From assembly GCA_963693085.1 (NCBI GenBank), contig OY856409.1:1163650749-1163714748 (forward strand): a DNA stretch of 64,000 nucleotides. The letters are read 5' to 3'. The notes beneath the pieces were generated by a model that ran no database searches, had not been told where the DNA came from, and saw only the letters and a program-made list of their open reading frames with translations. Origin of the DNA: Alisma plantago-aquatica. Its lineage: Eukaryota > Streptophyta > Magnoliopsida > Alismatales > Alismataceae. Positions 1 to 11,700 of the stretch are shown in pieces (the first letter of the stretch is position 1; every line of letters begins with the position of its first letter). Both the position numbers and the translations under genes were made by a program.

Positions 1-161
1 CTATGATCATTTCTGTATAAAAACTTGCATGATTAGCACAATTGATAACATGCACATTTTGTCTATATAACCACAATACAATTATTTCCTAGTTCAATCA
101 TACAATTTCATGCTTAAAAGCATCTCCCAGAATTAGGGTTTACTGTTCATATCATCACATT

Positions 162-317
162 ACCCTAGATTAGGGTTTACTATTCACATTACATCACATT
201 ACCCTAGATTAGGGTTTACTATTCACATTACATCACATTACCCTAGATTAGGGTTTACTATTCATATTACATCACATTACCCTAGATTAGGGTTTACTAT
301 TCACATTACATCACATT
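162..317. repeat. 39-bp tandem repeat, four copies
   Basis: Units start at 162, 201, 240 and 279 and are nearly identical; a degenerate partial copy precedes them at about 132-161. Each unit carries ACCCTAGATTAGGGTTT, two telomere-box-like motifs facing each other, followed by an AT-rich spacer with two CATTACATCACATT-like steps. It lies in the LTR at the window's left edge. Confidence 0.95.
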
Positions 318-784
318 ATTGTGAATTAAGATCATACCATCATCAGGTATGAAGATTACTTCCATTAATGCCCTCAAATTAGGTTAAGATTCATTAACCA
401 TCATAATTAGGGTTTCCATGATCTCACAATGAAGGATCATACCCTAATTACATGTATTCATTCATGTTGGAAGCTTATTACTTGATTCTCTTTCATATTA
501 GGAGTCTTCTCTCTCCTCTTACTATTAGATGATGTTTACATCACTCTTGATTAGATTAAGTCAAATCAACCTTGACAACATAAGTTATAACATCATCATT
601 TATGGTTATTAGGTTTTACTTGATCAAGGGGTACTAATCACACTATCCCATCAAGGGTACTTTTGTAATGTTCACCATTGACCTTATCATGCATCAAACC
701 ACTAATTACTTGATCCCTTAATTACTTTAGGTATCATTAAGGTTTATGTTAATCAACCACTAAACCATCTTAACCTCTAAAGCA

Positions 785-2130
785 TCAAACGTTCTTAACC
801 TTTTTAAACCTTAAACGGTTTTGCACTTTCAACCCCCATACGATTTTGAAACCGTTTGGTGGTGTTGACCGTTTGTTGGCTTTTGAAACTGTTTGATAAA
901 GTGTGCATCCAAAATCGTTTGCCCAAGATGAGGTGAAGAACGTTTGGTCAAGTTTGACTTTGAAACATTTTGAACAAATTCAATCTTGAAACCGCATGAG
1001 TACTAAACGGTTTGGAATCATTTGGTCCCAAACGGTCTTGAGACCGTTTGGTCCAAACCACCTCAAAACTTCATGGATCAAAAAGTATCTCAACCATTCC
1101 AATCAAGTTAGGGTTTTCGATGTTGAACCCCTCAATCGTTCATGCACTTGTTAGACACTTATCAATTGAGTCAATTAGGTCAACCCTCAACTGATTTGAC
1201 ACTCAATTTACCTTCAATTGATCACCAATTAGGGATTGGATCATTTGAATTAGGGTTTGGAATCGATCACCCTTCAACATGTATCAACATGAGTCTAATT
1301 GACATTGAACCCATTGGACCATCTTTCAATTTGGTCATTACATGACCCCAAACGCTCTTGGGATCGTTTGGATGACCTCCAAACAGTCTTGAGACTGTTT
1401 GCTCAAGTCAACACCAAAATATAACTCAACTTATTAAGGTTTGACTCATAGATTTGATCATTTGGTTACTAATCGATTATACTTCAACTTATTGCCTTTC
1501 AATTTTCAACCCCTTAACCATGGTCAACCCTAGACCTACAAATGGTCTTGGGTGACCCCCAAACGGTCTTGGGATCATTTGGACATCCTCCAAACGGTCT
1601 TGAGACCGTTTTCCCATTATTTCATCAAAATCCAAGTCATTCTCTTAAGGGTTGAAGCCTAGATTTGGTTACAAAATCAGCACTTAATTGTTTAACAATT
1701 TGATATCATTGGACCCTCAATTGGTCAACCCCACTTAACCCTAGACCTCCAAACGGTCTTGGGTGATCACCAAATGGTCTAGAGACCGTTTGGGTGATTC
1801 CCAAATGGTTTTGAAACCGTTTGGGCCACTCAACCTAAACTTCAACATGATTGGATTATTGAAATCAGCAATAGACCCGATTAGGGTTTAGGTGACTAAT
1901 GGGCCTTCAATTGATGATTCTCTTAGAATTACTTGATTATTTTTGGTGGGTTTTTAGTCCATATTATTTAAAATAGGTCTCCAAATGGTCAAAACCTGTT
2001 CAATGCATCCAAACAGTCTTGGATCGTTTGCTCTCAACCGATCTTGTGAAACTGTTTGCATTCAAATGGTTTTGAAACCGTTTTCTCCAAACGGTTTGGC
2101 AAACCGTTTGAGCAAGAGGTGGGAGACCGT
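785..2130. repeat. Cluster of AAACGGT/ACCGTTT palindromes
   Basis: More than ten copies of a short interrupted palindrome, best form AAACGGTCTTGAGACCGTTT, occur at irregular spacing (for example near 1030, 1382, 1592, 1780, 1803 and 2070-2110). Many copies carry paired changes that keep the two arms similar. All lie inside the LTR. Confidence 0.85.
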
Positions 2131-3341
2131 TTGCTAAAGCAAGATTTAGGATAAACTTTGGAAATAACGTCATCATCTTCTACCTCAAGAATAGGGTCTG
2201 TTCTTCACGGAATTGCTAGCAAGAACACTTAGAAGTGTCTAAAGGAAGAAGAACAAGCAATGATTCTAAGGAAACAAGATGCATTAACAAACTTAAGGGT
2301 TAGAGTTATAAAACCCACCTCTAGGACTGATCCAGAGCTCCAAGCTTCGTATCTTTAATGGTGGATGAAGCTCCAGTGGTTTCCCAAGGTCCGTTCTTCA
2401 AGATTTGGATGGAGAAGATGGCTAGAAAGAAGAGTTGTGTAAGGAAGACTAACAAACCAACCTTGTATTAAGGTTTCCTTCAAGAATTCAAGCTAGGAGA
2501 TGATCAAAGCTTACCCAAACCAGCTTGGTCGTCCTCCTATGCTCCTGAGATTCTCCTTAATCAGCCAAAGAAAGAAGATGAGAAAATAAGCTAAGGGAAA
2601 TGATCCCTTGCTTTGTTGTAAAAAGGTTGCTTATATATTTTATGGGTATTTTCAAGGCAAAGGAAAAGATTTATTTTTCTTTTATTTCTTAATCATTTCC
2701 ACCATGGCTTTCCCCCTCCATGGCCATGTCTCTCCCTCCATATCACATGCAAAACCCCTCTCTCAACCAAGGTTAAAGGAAAAGAAACCAAACACCTTAC
2801 TAAGTTGCATATATATAAAAGGCCATTTTATTTACAGCTTGGTTATTTAAATATTATGGTTATCTTTCTTACTTGATCATTCAAATGAGGCGCCCTCCTC
2901 ATTTTCTTTACTCTACTTGATGCCAAGAAACATTAGAGATACTCTAGAAGGTATATTTTACATGTTGCACCCTCTTTTGGGTAAATTACACTTTACACTA
3001 AAACTAGGTTTTAAAGCACAAGGATTACTCTACAAGCTATATCTTGGTGCCCAAGATTGTGGAATCCATTCCACCATACATTATGCATTCTTATGATGTC
3101 TCAACATTATTGGAACATCTTAACATGTGTAATTTTCAAGTTAACCCCTCTAATTGGGTAATTTGCACTTTAGTCCATTACTAGCAAAATAATATCGCAA
3201 CATTGTTAAAAAAGGACTAAAATGGAAATATATGTTCCTCAGAAGCTTTAATTAACTTACACAAGATAACTACAAGTATCTAATTACATATTTAAGCAAA
3301 ACACCTAGGGTTAGTTCATAACCCAGGTCAGGGATGTTACA

Positions 3342-3890
3342 TATCTGGACAAAAAGATCAGCCAGTTCGTGCGTCTGCGCCAAGGTTCTCTAAGCATCAT
3401 CGAGTATGAAGCCAAGTTTATGGACTTGCTGAGGTTTTATCCTCACATGGTGACAACAGATGATGAGAGAATCATACAGTTTGAGAAAGGTCTAAGTGTT
3501 GAGCTGACGACACCTACTGATACTTTAGAAAACCGAGAGCGGTTTGCCATGTTTTTGGAGTCTATCTGAAGGATTGAATGGTCAGTCAAGTAGAAGAGAG
3601 AGACCATGTCCAAGAAAAAGCATGCTCTGTTCCAGAGGCAGAGGTTTGATGGCTTCAAGAAATCGAGGTTTTCTGCACCTTCTGCGATGCAAAGCTCTAG
3701 TGCGCCGTCACAATGGTCTCCGAGTAAAGGAAGAGGATGCGGGTTTTTGCCATCTAGAGCCCGCAGTATAGCTTCAGTAGCCGTGACAGGGCCATCCAGG
3801 CCACATATTGAAGACAAGTCATGCTATCACTATTGAAAGACAGGGCATTTGATGTCAAATTTCCCAAGGAGAGATGTCGAAGTGACACAA
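3342..3890 (+). pseudogene. gag fragment (gypsy), interrupted
   Basis: The C-terminal part of a retrotransposon gag (capsid, nucleic-acid binding) is readable. Residues resembling the retrotrans_gag core (VRLRQGSLSIIEYEAKF, LLRFYPHM) are encoded at 3369-3569 and end at a TGA. The same frame reopens at 3606-3836 with a basic linker and then CYHY, a stop and KTGHLMSNFP, a broken CCHC zinc knuckle in which the second cysteine is tyrosine and the fifth position is a stop. The N-terminal half is absent, cut by the LTR that ends at 3341. It feeds directly into the protease region. Confidence 0.8.
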
Positions 3891-4037
3891 TAACCAAGGC
3901 AGAATCAACAAGGAATGGATAGATAGCAGTCCATTGGAGCCAGAGGGCGAGGGTGCGGTCAAGCGTCGCAAGCAGGATCATCTGCTCAAGGAAGCAAAGG
4001 ACATGGACGATAGCAAGCAACGACTCAATTCTATGCT

Positions 4038-4574
4038 ATGAGTCAGTCTGAAGTGATAGTCAACCCACGAGTGGTGGTAGGTCAGATGGAGTTATTTCAT
4101 TTTGATTTGTCTTCTTCTTGCTTTATATCTATTTTGGTTGACTCGGGTGCTATGCACTCTTTTATCGCTTATAGTATTCTTGATAGTTGTCTCTTACCTG
4201 TTAGTTGTAAGAAAGATAACATGTTGTTAGAAACCCCTCTTAATGGTTCCCTGATGCTTCAAGAGGTGTTTCTATCTTGTGCTCTATCCTTTTCGGGACA
4301 CAACATACAAGTGGATCTTATACCACTTGATATGCATGGATTCAATGTGAGCCTTGGGATGGATACCCTAGAGAGGTATAAAATTGTGCTGGACTGTGGT
4401 TCCAAGCAAGCAATGTTGGCTGAGGATGGTGAGAAGTGGATCTTCCAGGGAGATAGGAAGATTCTTCTGATGTGTTTGATATCGGCTATGGTGGTAGAAA
4501 AGTTGTTGCGGCAAGGTTGTAGAGTGTTCTTAGCTCATGTTGTGGATACCGAGGCAAAAGGTCTGAGACTTTAG
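4038..4574 (+). pseudogene. gypsy aspartic protease region
   Basis: A 178-codon open stretch resembles the retropepsin-like domain of plant gypsy polyproteins. ILVDSGAMHSFI at about residues 32-43 matches the active-site pattern D-S/T-G-A, with the aspartate at residue 35. DLIPLDMHGFNVSLGMDTLERYKIVLDC follows as the usual second half (roughly residues 98-125), shown here only as a family match. It is in the same frame as gag and RT and is part of one former polyprotein; the ATG is not a true gene start. A stop at 4572 separates it from RT. Confidence 0.8.
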
Positions 4575-4595
4575 GATGTGACAGTTGTCAGAGAG

Positions 4596-5930
4596 TTTGA
4601 GGATGTGTTTACCGATGAGTTTCCCAATGTTCCCCCACCTCGAGAGATTGACTTTGAGATCAATCTAGTTCTAGGGACATAGCCAGTTTCTCAGACACCA
4701 TACAGGATGGCTCCAGCAGAGATGGCAGAGCTGAAGAAACAATTACAAGAGTTGTTGGATAAAGGTTTCATCAGACCGAGCACATCGTCGTGGGGTGCTC
4801 TAGTTCTATTCATAAAGAAGAAGGATGGATCGATGCGTCTGTGCATAGATTACCAGCAGATAAACAAAGTTACGATCAAGAACAAGTATCCTTTGCTGAG
4901 CATAGACTATCTGTTTGATCAGTTGTGTGGTGCTACAGTGTTCTCAAAGATCGATCTATGGTCTGGATACCATCAGTTGAGGATTAAGGACGATGACATA
5001 CCAAAGTCAGCTTTTGGGATGAGGTATGGTCACTATGAGTTTGTGGTTATGCCATTTGGGCTAACCAATGCACCTATTGCTTTCATGGATCTGATGAACA
5101 GGGTGTTCTGTCCGTTTTTGGACTAGTTTGTTGTGGTCTTCATAGACGACATCTTGATCTATAGTCGAGATAGTCAACAGCATGAACAGCACCTTCGACA
5201 AGCGTTGACTCTCCTTCGTCAGCATCAGTTGTATGCCAAGTTCAGTATGTGTGAGTTCTGGTTGAAGGAAGTAACTTTCTTGGGTCATGTGATATCCACG
5301 GAAGGAGTCAGAGTGGATCCCAAGAAGGTGGAGTCAGTTTTAGAGTGTGAGCAACCGAAAATGCCGATTGAAGTTTGTAGTTTTCTGGGTTTAGTAGGAT
5401 ACTACCTGAGGTTTATAAAGGACTTCAGTATGACCGTGTTTCCATTGACGAAGTTGACCAGGAAGGATGTACCTTTTGTTTGGGATGATCGTTGTCAACA
5501 AGCCTTTCATATCTTGAAGGAGAAGTTGACTAGTGCTCTAGTGTTGGTGTTGCCAGAGCCTAGGAAGGGCTATGTTGTTTTCTGTGATGCTTCCAAGAAA
5601 GGCTTAGGTTGTGTGCTAATGCAGGAGGATCATGTGGTTTCATTTGCTTTGTGACAACTTAAGAAACATGAGGAGAGTTATCTGACACATGATTTGGAGT
5701 TGGCAGTGGTAGTCCATGTGTTAAAGATATGGAGACAGTATCTTTATGGGGAGGTGTGTTAGATCTTTACAGATCATAAGAACGTGAAGTATATCTTCTC
5801 GCAGAGTGAGATGAACATGTGACAGCATCGCCGGATGGAGTTGATCAGTGATTATGAATGCACCATTGAGTATCATCCTGGTAAGGCAAATGTGGTAGCT
5901 GATGTGCTTAGCAGGAAGTCATCTTTTCCT
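4596..5930 (+). pseudogene. gypsy reverse transcriptase and RNase H, with stops
   Basis: This segment copied the element's RNA into DNA. The RT fingers/palm are readable from 4707 ([62 protein letters not shown]). A TAG at 5124 comes just before [13 protein letters not shown], the catalytic F-x-D-D box, whose aspartates are both retained. The thumb and connection ([27 protein letters not shown]) run to the RNase H start ([18 protein letters not shown]). Stops at about 5652, 5760 and 5820 break RNase H, which ends with [16 protein letters not shown] near 5915. All parts share one frame, so the damage is mainly point mutation. Confidence 0.9.
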
Positions 5931-7000
5931 ACGAAGAAGGCACAGTTGAGTTCTTTGATATGCCATAGGCAGGATATGTTCGTCTCTTTGTGACAGATGA
6001 ATGTACAGTTGGAAGTATCTTTGTTGATAGGACTGTTGGCACATATGCAAGTGAAGCCTACATTGAGGCAGCAAATCAAAGAAGCACAGCATGCAGATGC
6101 TACAGTCTAGTTGATCATATCAGAGTCTCATGGCAAGAAGCGGGATGGTTTCCATGAGTCTGAGGATGGACTAGTTTGTTATCATAACAAGATGATGGTT
6201 CTCGATGTTGATGATTTGAGGAAGTTAGTGCTCGAGGAAGTGCACACATCGATGTATGTTATGCATCCAGATGTCACCAAGATGTATCACAATCTGAAGG
6301 ATCTATATTGGTGGCCTGGCTTGAAGAGAGATGTGGCAAAATTTGTGGCTAGGTGTGCGGTATGCCAGCAGGTTAAGTCTGAGCATCAGAAGTCGGCAGG
6401 TACGTTGCAACCCATGCCAATATCGTAGTGGAAATGGGATCATGTAACCATGAATTTCATAGTTGGTCTTCTGAAGACAGCTAAAAATCATGATTCCATC
6501 TGGGTGATAGTGGACAGATTGACAAAGTCTACTCATTTCATTCTAGTAAAGACAACGTATACAGCAGGGAAGCTTGCTCAAGTGTATGTGGATGAGATAG
6601 TACATTGCACGGGGTGCCATTAATGATCGTCTCTGATAGAGGTCCCCAGTTCATGAGTCATTTTTGGGAACAGTTGCATAGAGCATTGGGAACGTAGTTG
6701 AGGTTTAGTACCACTTTCCACCTGCAAACAGATGGACAGTCTGAAAGGACTATTCAGACTTCGGAAGATCTTCTCCGAGCTTGTGTTTTGCAGTTCCTAG
6801 GAAGTTGGGACGTGCACCTCAGTTTGATAGAGTTCTCCTACAACAACATTTACCGATGGAGTATCGACATGGCACCTTATGAGGCTTTGTATGGTAGGAA
6901 ATGCAGATCTCTTTTATGTTGGTATCACTCTAGCAAGTATCAACTTTTGGGTCCTGAGTTAGTGCAACAGACGATAGAGAAGATCTAGGTAATACAACAA
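5931..7000 (+). pseudogene. gypsy integrase, frameshifted
   Basis: The zinc-binding domain is readable at 6111-6428, with the H-H pair around HTSMYVMHPDVTKMYHNLKD and the pair CAVCQQVK. The catalytic core follows. WDHVTMNFIVGL has N where the first catalytic aspartate of the family (MDFI) should be; VSDRGPQF keeps the second aspartate; TDGQSERT keeps the glutamate. A 1-nt loss near 6608, in the segment for E-I-V-H-x-H-G-V-P, shifts the frame, and the core resumes at 6698. YEALYGRKCRS marks its end, before a TAG at 6986. The lost aspartate and the frameshift make it non-functional. Confidence 0.88.
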
Positions 7001-7516
7001 CAGTTGAAAGCGACGTAAGATAGATAGAATTCATATGCAGATAATCGTCGACGACCTCTAGAGTTCTAAGTGGGAGACAAGGTGTATCTCAAGGTCTCAC
7101 CATGGAAAGGGGTGCTGAGGTTTGTCCAGAAATGCAAGTTGGCTCCTAGGTACATGGGGCCATATCCGGTAATGGCACGTGTTGGCAAGGTAGCTTAAAA
7201 GTTAGAGCTACCTCCAGAGTTGCACACATTACATCCAGTGTTCCATGTCAGTATGTTGAAGAAAAGTCAACTAGGCACAAAGATAGTGATACAACCGATT
7301 GAGGTTGATCTTAATGAAGATGTGACCTACGAGGAAGGTCTGATGTTGATCCTTGATAGAAGAGTGAATAAGCTGAAGAGGAAGGACATGGTTCTTTTGA
7401 AGGTTCTTTGGCATCATCGTGGCATTGAGGAAGCCACGTGGGAGCTTGAGGAAGAGATGAGGAGGAAGTATCCCTCACTTTTCTCTTCATATTTCAGGGG
7501 AAAAATCCTTTTGTAG
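7001..7516 (+). pseudogene. Integrase C-terminal domain and chromodomain-like tail
   Basis: Stops interrupt the region up to about 7200, where a GDKVYLKVSPWKG-type segment is still recognisable. From 7220 an open stretch of 98 codons encodes LHPVFHVSMLKK, then EEGLMLILDRRVNKL, VLLKVLWHHRGIEEATWELEEEM and RKYPSLF. This is the chromodomain-like module at the end of Tekay/Del-lineage integrases, thought to guide integration into heterochromatin. It is the basis for placing the element in that lineage. The open frame ends 12 bp before the 3' LTR. Confidence 0.85.
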
Positions 7517-8666
7517 GGGTTTATGGCTTGTAAGGACCCTGACCTCCGTTTTGGGCTTACCTTATTTGCTTTTCCTAAACCTTATGCTTAGATGTTTGCT
7601 AATTACTTGAGTTGTGATTAGGATTCTGTTTGTGCTTTTTTGGGAGGTTGAGGTGCAACTTGCAAATTACCCAAGTTTTAGGGTTTGTGTGCAAGTTTGT
7701 CACCTTGAGGGATACCTTTCTCTCTTCTTGCATCCTCTAGGTTTGAGAGGATGGGTTGGGTGCCTTGCTTGGTTTGTTTTGAGCCTTGTTTGAGCTTGTT
7801 GAAGCTTAGGCTTGTTGTTAGTCTTTCTTGGGCCTTGTTTGAGCTTGGTGTCGCCTTCTTGCTTGGTGTGTCGGCCAAAGGGTGTGTCGGCCAAGAGGTG
7901 TGCCAGGTAGTGGTGTATCGGCCATGGCACCATGTTGGGTGATACACAGCCTCTTGATCTAACCTCATTTGTGTCACCATTCTTTGGACAAGTGGTCATT
8001 GCTTTGCTAGTTGGTGGCAAGCCATGAGCATGTGGTTTGGGGTGATAACAAGGTGGCATAGTTTGGACAAGTGGTGGTTTGGGTGAGCACATGTGGAGCA
8101 ATCCCCTAGTGGACGCCCACTTAACCCCCTTTCATATATACCCCCTTCTTTGATAGCTTGGGATCCCTTTAGCTCCTTAGTTTCTTCCCTTCTTTCTTGG
8201 TGGCTGATATCTCCCCTTGGTAGAGCTTGGTGGCCAATCTCCTTGGTGGAGTCTTCTTCTTCCTCTAGTGGTGGTTGAAACCCTAGATGTGCTTTTCTCC
8301 TTCTCCTCTTGTGGTGAGTATCTCTCTCCCTATCCTTGGAACCTTCTTCTTATTCTCTCTTTCTTTTTGGCCAGGGTGGTTATGGAGTTCTCTTCTCTCC
8401 TAGTGTTGGCCGAAGGTGGTGTCTTGGAGCTTGAAGCTTGGTGCTTGGAGCTTTGGAGCTTGAGGAGTGTGCTTAAGGCGGGTTACATAACTCCTAACCT
8501 TACTATACTACTTCTTTATCATGTTGCTTTGCTATATGTTTCGGCCATGTCATCTTCTAGCCATGTTTCTTGCTTTAATGGTTATGTGGTGGCCTTAGAT
8601 GTACTATAGACCTTGTTGAGATGGTTGTCTTGGGTTGGTTGAACCATTGGATGTGGAGTTCTTTGG

Positions 8667-8838
8667 GCAAAACCCCTCTCTCACTTAGTTGTTGAGAGGT
8701 GAGCCTAGGGTTTTCGAATCCCATGGTGAGTGGAATTTTGGATTGGATGGTCGATATAGTGATGGACCTCCTTGTTGACTGATAGGTGATGGAAGTTGTG
8801 CAAAACCCCTCTCTCACTTAGTTGTTGAGAGGTGAGCC
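8667..8838. repeat. Exact 39-bp direct duplication with internal hairpin
   Basis: The 39-bp segments at 8667-8705 and 8800-8838 are identical. Each contains CCTCTC and GAGAGG arms around CACTTAGTTGTT, so each can form a small stem-loop. The spacing is 133 bp. They lie in the LTR. Confidence 0.85.
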
Positions 8839-8934
8839 AACTTTCTTGATCTTTTAGGGTTTCTTGGCAAAAGTCTTGAGGTTGAAGATGACCAACCCGT
8901 CATGGCCTTTGAACCTTTGCACGATACCCTAAGT

Positions 8935-9735
8935 ATTGTTCTGCCTGATATCCCTCTTCTAGGGATGAGCCTGGGCGACATGCTAGGTGAACGCCTTGTT
9001 GACCTCTTGACCGATATGGTTTCTTAACTAAGATGTAGTTGGGTGATATGCCTTGGCCGATATGGTTCTTGGTTGACATCCCTTCTTGAGTGCCTTGGGA
9101 GACATGGTTAGGCCATGCCTTCTGGTTTGATTAACACCCCTCCTTCCTTGAGTTGTGAGGTGAGCTCCAACCCTTGGCCGCCATGGTGCTGCCCGATATG
9201 GACTCTTGGTTGATGTAACCATGGATGGGTGATATAGTGGCTTGTTCCCTTGATCGATATGAGTGTGGAAGGTAGATCTTGTGTTGGGCGTTATGGTTTG
9301 TACCTTGCATGACACTCCCCTAGTTGTGCTGCCCGACATGGTGCCCTAGTGCCTACGTTGCCTGGAGAGAGATGCAGCTTGGGCGTTAGGGTTTGCTGCC
9401 TTGGGCGATATGGGAGCTCCTTGGGTGCCATGGTGAGATACCCATGATGTCACTTGAAGGATGACAGTGGTGTGTCTTGGGTGATATGGTTTTTTTGGTG
9501 GTTTCCCGACATGGAAAACCCTAACCCTAGTGGATGATATGGGGTCTTGGACGATACAGGTGTAGTGCTTCCCGATACACCCATGTACATGGTTGCCCGA
9601 TACCCTCTTGTGCATGGTTGCACGATATGCTGGCTTGGTGCCCTAGGGTTTTGGTGGTGACCAATACCCTTTGGGTGAGGGATAGTGTTCTACCTGATAT
9701 CTCCTTAGAGAGGGTAGGCGACACCTTTGGTGAGG
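8935..9735. repeat. Iterated CGATATGG motif cluster in LTR
   Basis: About twenty copies of a short motif, typically CCCGATATGG or GGGTGATATGG and close variants (CCGACATGG, GCGATATGG), are spread through 800 bp of otherwise unrelated sequence. This is the same kind of arrangement as the AAACGGT and GTCGACCGA clusters in the other LTRs here. Confidence 0.75.
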
Positions 9736-11700
9736 GATGTGCCTAACTCGGTAACCATAAGTTGGTGAACTTGTTGTCTTGAATCCTTATCTATGATGAT
9801 GTGATATGCCAGTTAATTAAGGTTGTTGATAAAGTAAGATGATAATATCATGGTTTTGTTCATAATAATGGATGTTGTTCCAATCATATGCACCTTAAAT
9901 CTTAATGACATGATGTTCATAATATGTTCTCAAAAGATCTATATTTGGTGATCAAGTTATCTCTTTGAATATGCATTCTAACCATGTAGGTGTATCAATT
10001 GAGTTCATAGCCAGGTAAGAGCTATGATGTATATATGTTTTGTGTAAACTTAATAAGGATGCTCTTTTTTGATGAGATAACATGTATCACCAATATGATG
10101 AGAAAGATCTGCTGACCTAATAAAGGCTGAGTGCCTGATTGAGGTGTTAACCTCTGATGATGACATGAGAGATTGTTATCCCCTGATGATGATGTACGAT
10201 GATGAATCCTTGAGGTTCAGTGGAATTATATGATGAGGGATTGAGATCCTATGGCAATGTGATGATGACAGTAATGGAGTGACACAATGTTGTTTATGTT
10301 TTATAACCTGATTTCCTCAACAATCCACTTAAAATATACTAATTAATTACAGATGAACATTTCATGTAGTTTGCCCTGGCCATAGATCCATCATCGTCAG
10401 TAGCTGGTGATGGTGAAACGGGTTCTCCTGTGCGTTAACCTAGAGTGTATATTGTTGAATATGTGGGGTTTCTCCTAACTGAAAATAGGAGGATTAGAGT
10501 ACAACTTCGGTTGTAGACTTAGTATGGTTAGAGCATGGTGAATAGACCCATGGCTCAGTGTATTAGAGCATGAATGCGTTCATGGCTTAGGAGCATGGTG
10601 AATATGCCCGTGGCTCAAGGTATGTTAGCACCGAGACCTATACCAAGGCGGGCTAGAGAAAAAGGGTATCCTGCAGAGCTGACCTTGTGGCCGAGGCCAC
10701 TTAAGCAAGAGACTGTGGTCCTGCTTTGGATATCGTGCACTGACAATGAGGAGGTGAGGTCATGGAGTCCGGCTCTTCCATTGACCTTGTATGGAATCGA
10801 TTTTGGGCTTCACAGCCGAAGGTTGGATTTGAGTGGTACGGCTCACTTCCTTAGGGCATAATAAATTGTAATCCAGCCGTATAGCATATATTGCTTAGGG
10901 CAAAACACAGAACATTGGTTGAGGCCTTGATTGTATCGTTGCTCTAGTTATATCTTGCAGTTAATTACACATTTCTCATATCTTATGATAAGTTCTTATA
11001 TAGCTTATCTTGTCAATCATGTTCCTTAAGAAATATCTGGTTATATGCCTCTCGGATATCATGGTAAGTTGTTAATAAAGTTAGTTATGTTCAGTATGTT
11101 GCATATATGAGTTGTTTATATCAGTTATCTGCTTTATCTGTTCTAGCTTTCCTAAAGTTTTATAGTTCGGTGGGGATTTACTGGGACTGTGTGTCTCACC
11201 CCGCTAGTTTTAAACCTTTTTAGGTGATCGTGCTAGATGTAGTGGTGGTCGAGAGGTTGCGGCTGAGCAGCAAGAAGAATAGTAGGAGGCAAGAGATGGA
11301 TATGTTGCTATTTTGGTTGTTTTGTAGTAGAGTCTTAGAGTCATCCATGTACTCTCAGGTCCTTGGAGGTGTTTTGACGACGTTTCACGAAGTATAGTTG
11401 ATGTAGCTTGTTTATCATGTTGTTGGCCCGGTATGGCCTGTTCTATATATAAACAGGTGGTGAACTCTTTGTGCCTATGTGACAGTTGGATCCTATTAAC
11501 TGTGGACACGTATCAAGGTTCATGTATGTTTATATAACATGTTTCCTTGTAGGATAAGGATCTGGATGTAATAGTTTCTTTATTATCTATTTTCCGCAAT
11601 CAGTTTTAATTAACATGTATTCCTGGTAACATGTGGTTTATGGATGTTCCGCACATTTTCGCGTGGCATTTCATTGTCTGTGTGATAGCGGGATGCCACA

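Larger units (their letters stand above)
1..3341 (-). mobile_element. Left-truncated LTR of a gypsy-type element, minus orientation
   Basis: Read on the minus strand, the sequence begins at 3341 with TGTAACATCCCTGACC, a typical start of a plant gypsy LTR. The left part lies outside the window. It abuts gag coding sequence directly at 3342, with no primer site between, so it appears to have inserted into the gag of the neighbouring plus-strand element. Its sequence does not resemble the 3' LTR at 7529-11700, so it is not that element's own 5' LTR. No coding region is visible; the short ORFs at 1142 and 2608 resemble nothing I know. If it is a whole insertion, the expected target duplication at the right edge is TATCT (3342-3346), which cannot be checked here. 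Confidence 0.7.
3342..11700 (+). mobile_element. Decayed Ty3/gypsy (Tekay/Del-like) element with 3' LTR
   Basis: The coding order is gag, protease, reverse transcriptase, RNase H, integrase and a chromodomain-like tail, followed by an LTR at 7529. The 5' LTR, primer site and start of gag are missing because a foreign LTR ends at 3341. The pol frame stays the same from 3369 to about 6610, apart from roughly ten stop codons. A 1-nt loss near 6608 then moves the reading frame to another phase for the remaining integrase and tail. The element is clearly inactive. Confidence 0.9.
7529..11700 (+). mobile_element. 3' LTR of the gypsy element (about 4.17 kb)
   Basis: Starts with TGTAAGGACCCTGACC right after the pol tail and ends with GGGATGCCACA, giving TG...CA ends. 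Near the right end, about 11170-11260, is the passage with GTCTCACCCCGC and a T-rich AGGTGATCG stretch that I associate with Tekay/Del LTRs. No protein-coding gene is visible; the small ORFs at 8217, 9028 and 10574 show no family resemblance. The right boundary is inferred from its likeness to the terminus at 3341, since no second LTR copy is present to compare. Confidence 0.65.

Noticed and set aside
162..317. Possible telomeric or interstitial telomere repeat
   Set aside because: The unit is 39 bp with a single pair of facing telobox motifs, not tandem TTTAGGG; it lies in an LTR.
1..3341. 5' LTR of the gypsy element at 3342
   Set aside because: Does not resemble the 3' LTR at 7529-11700, reads in the opposite direction, and is followed directly by mid-gag sequence with no primer site.
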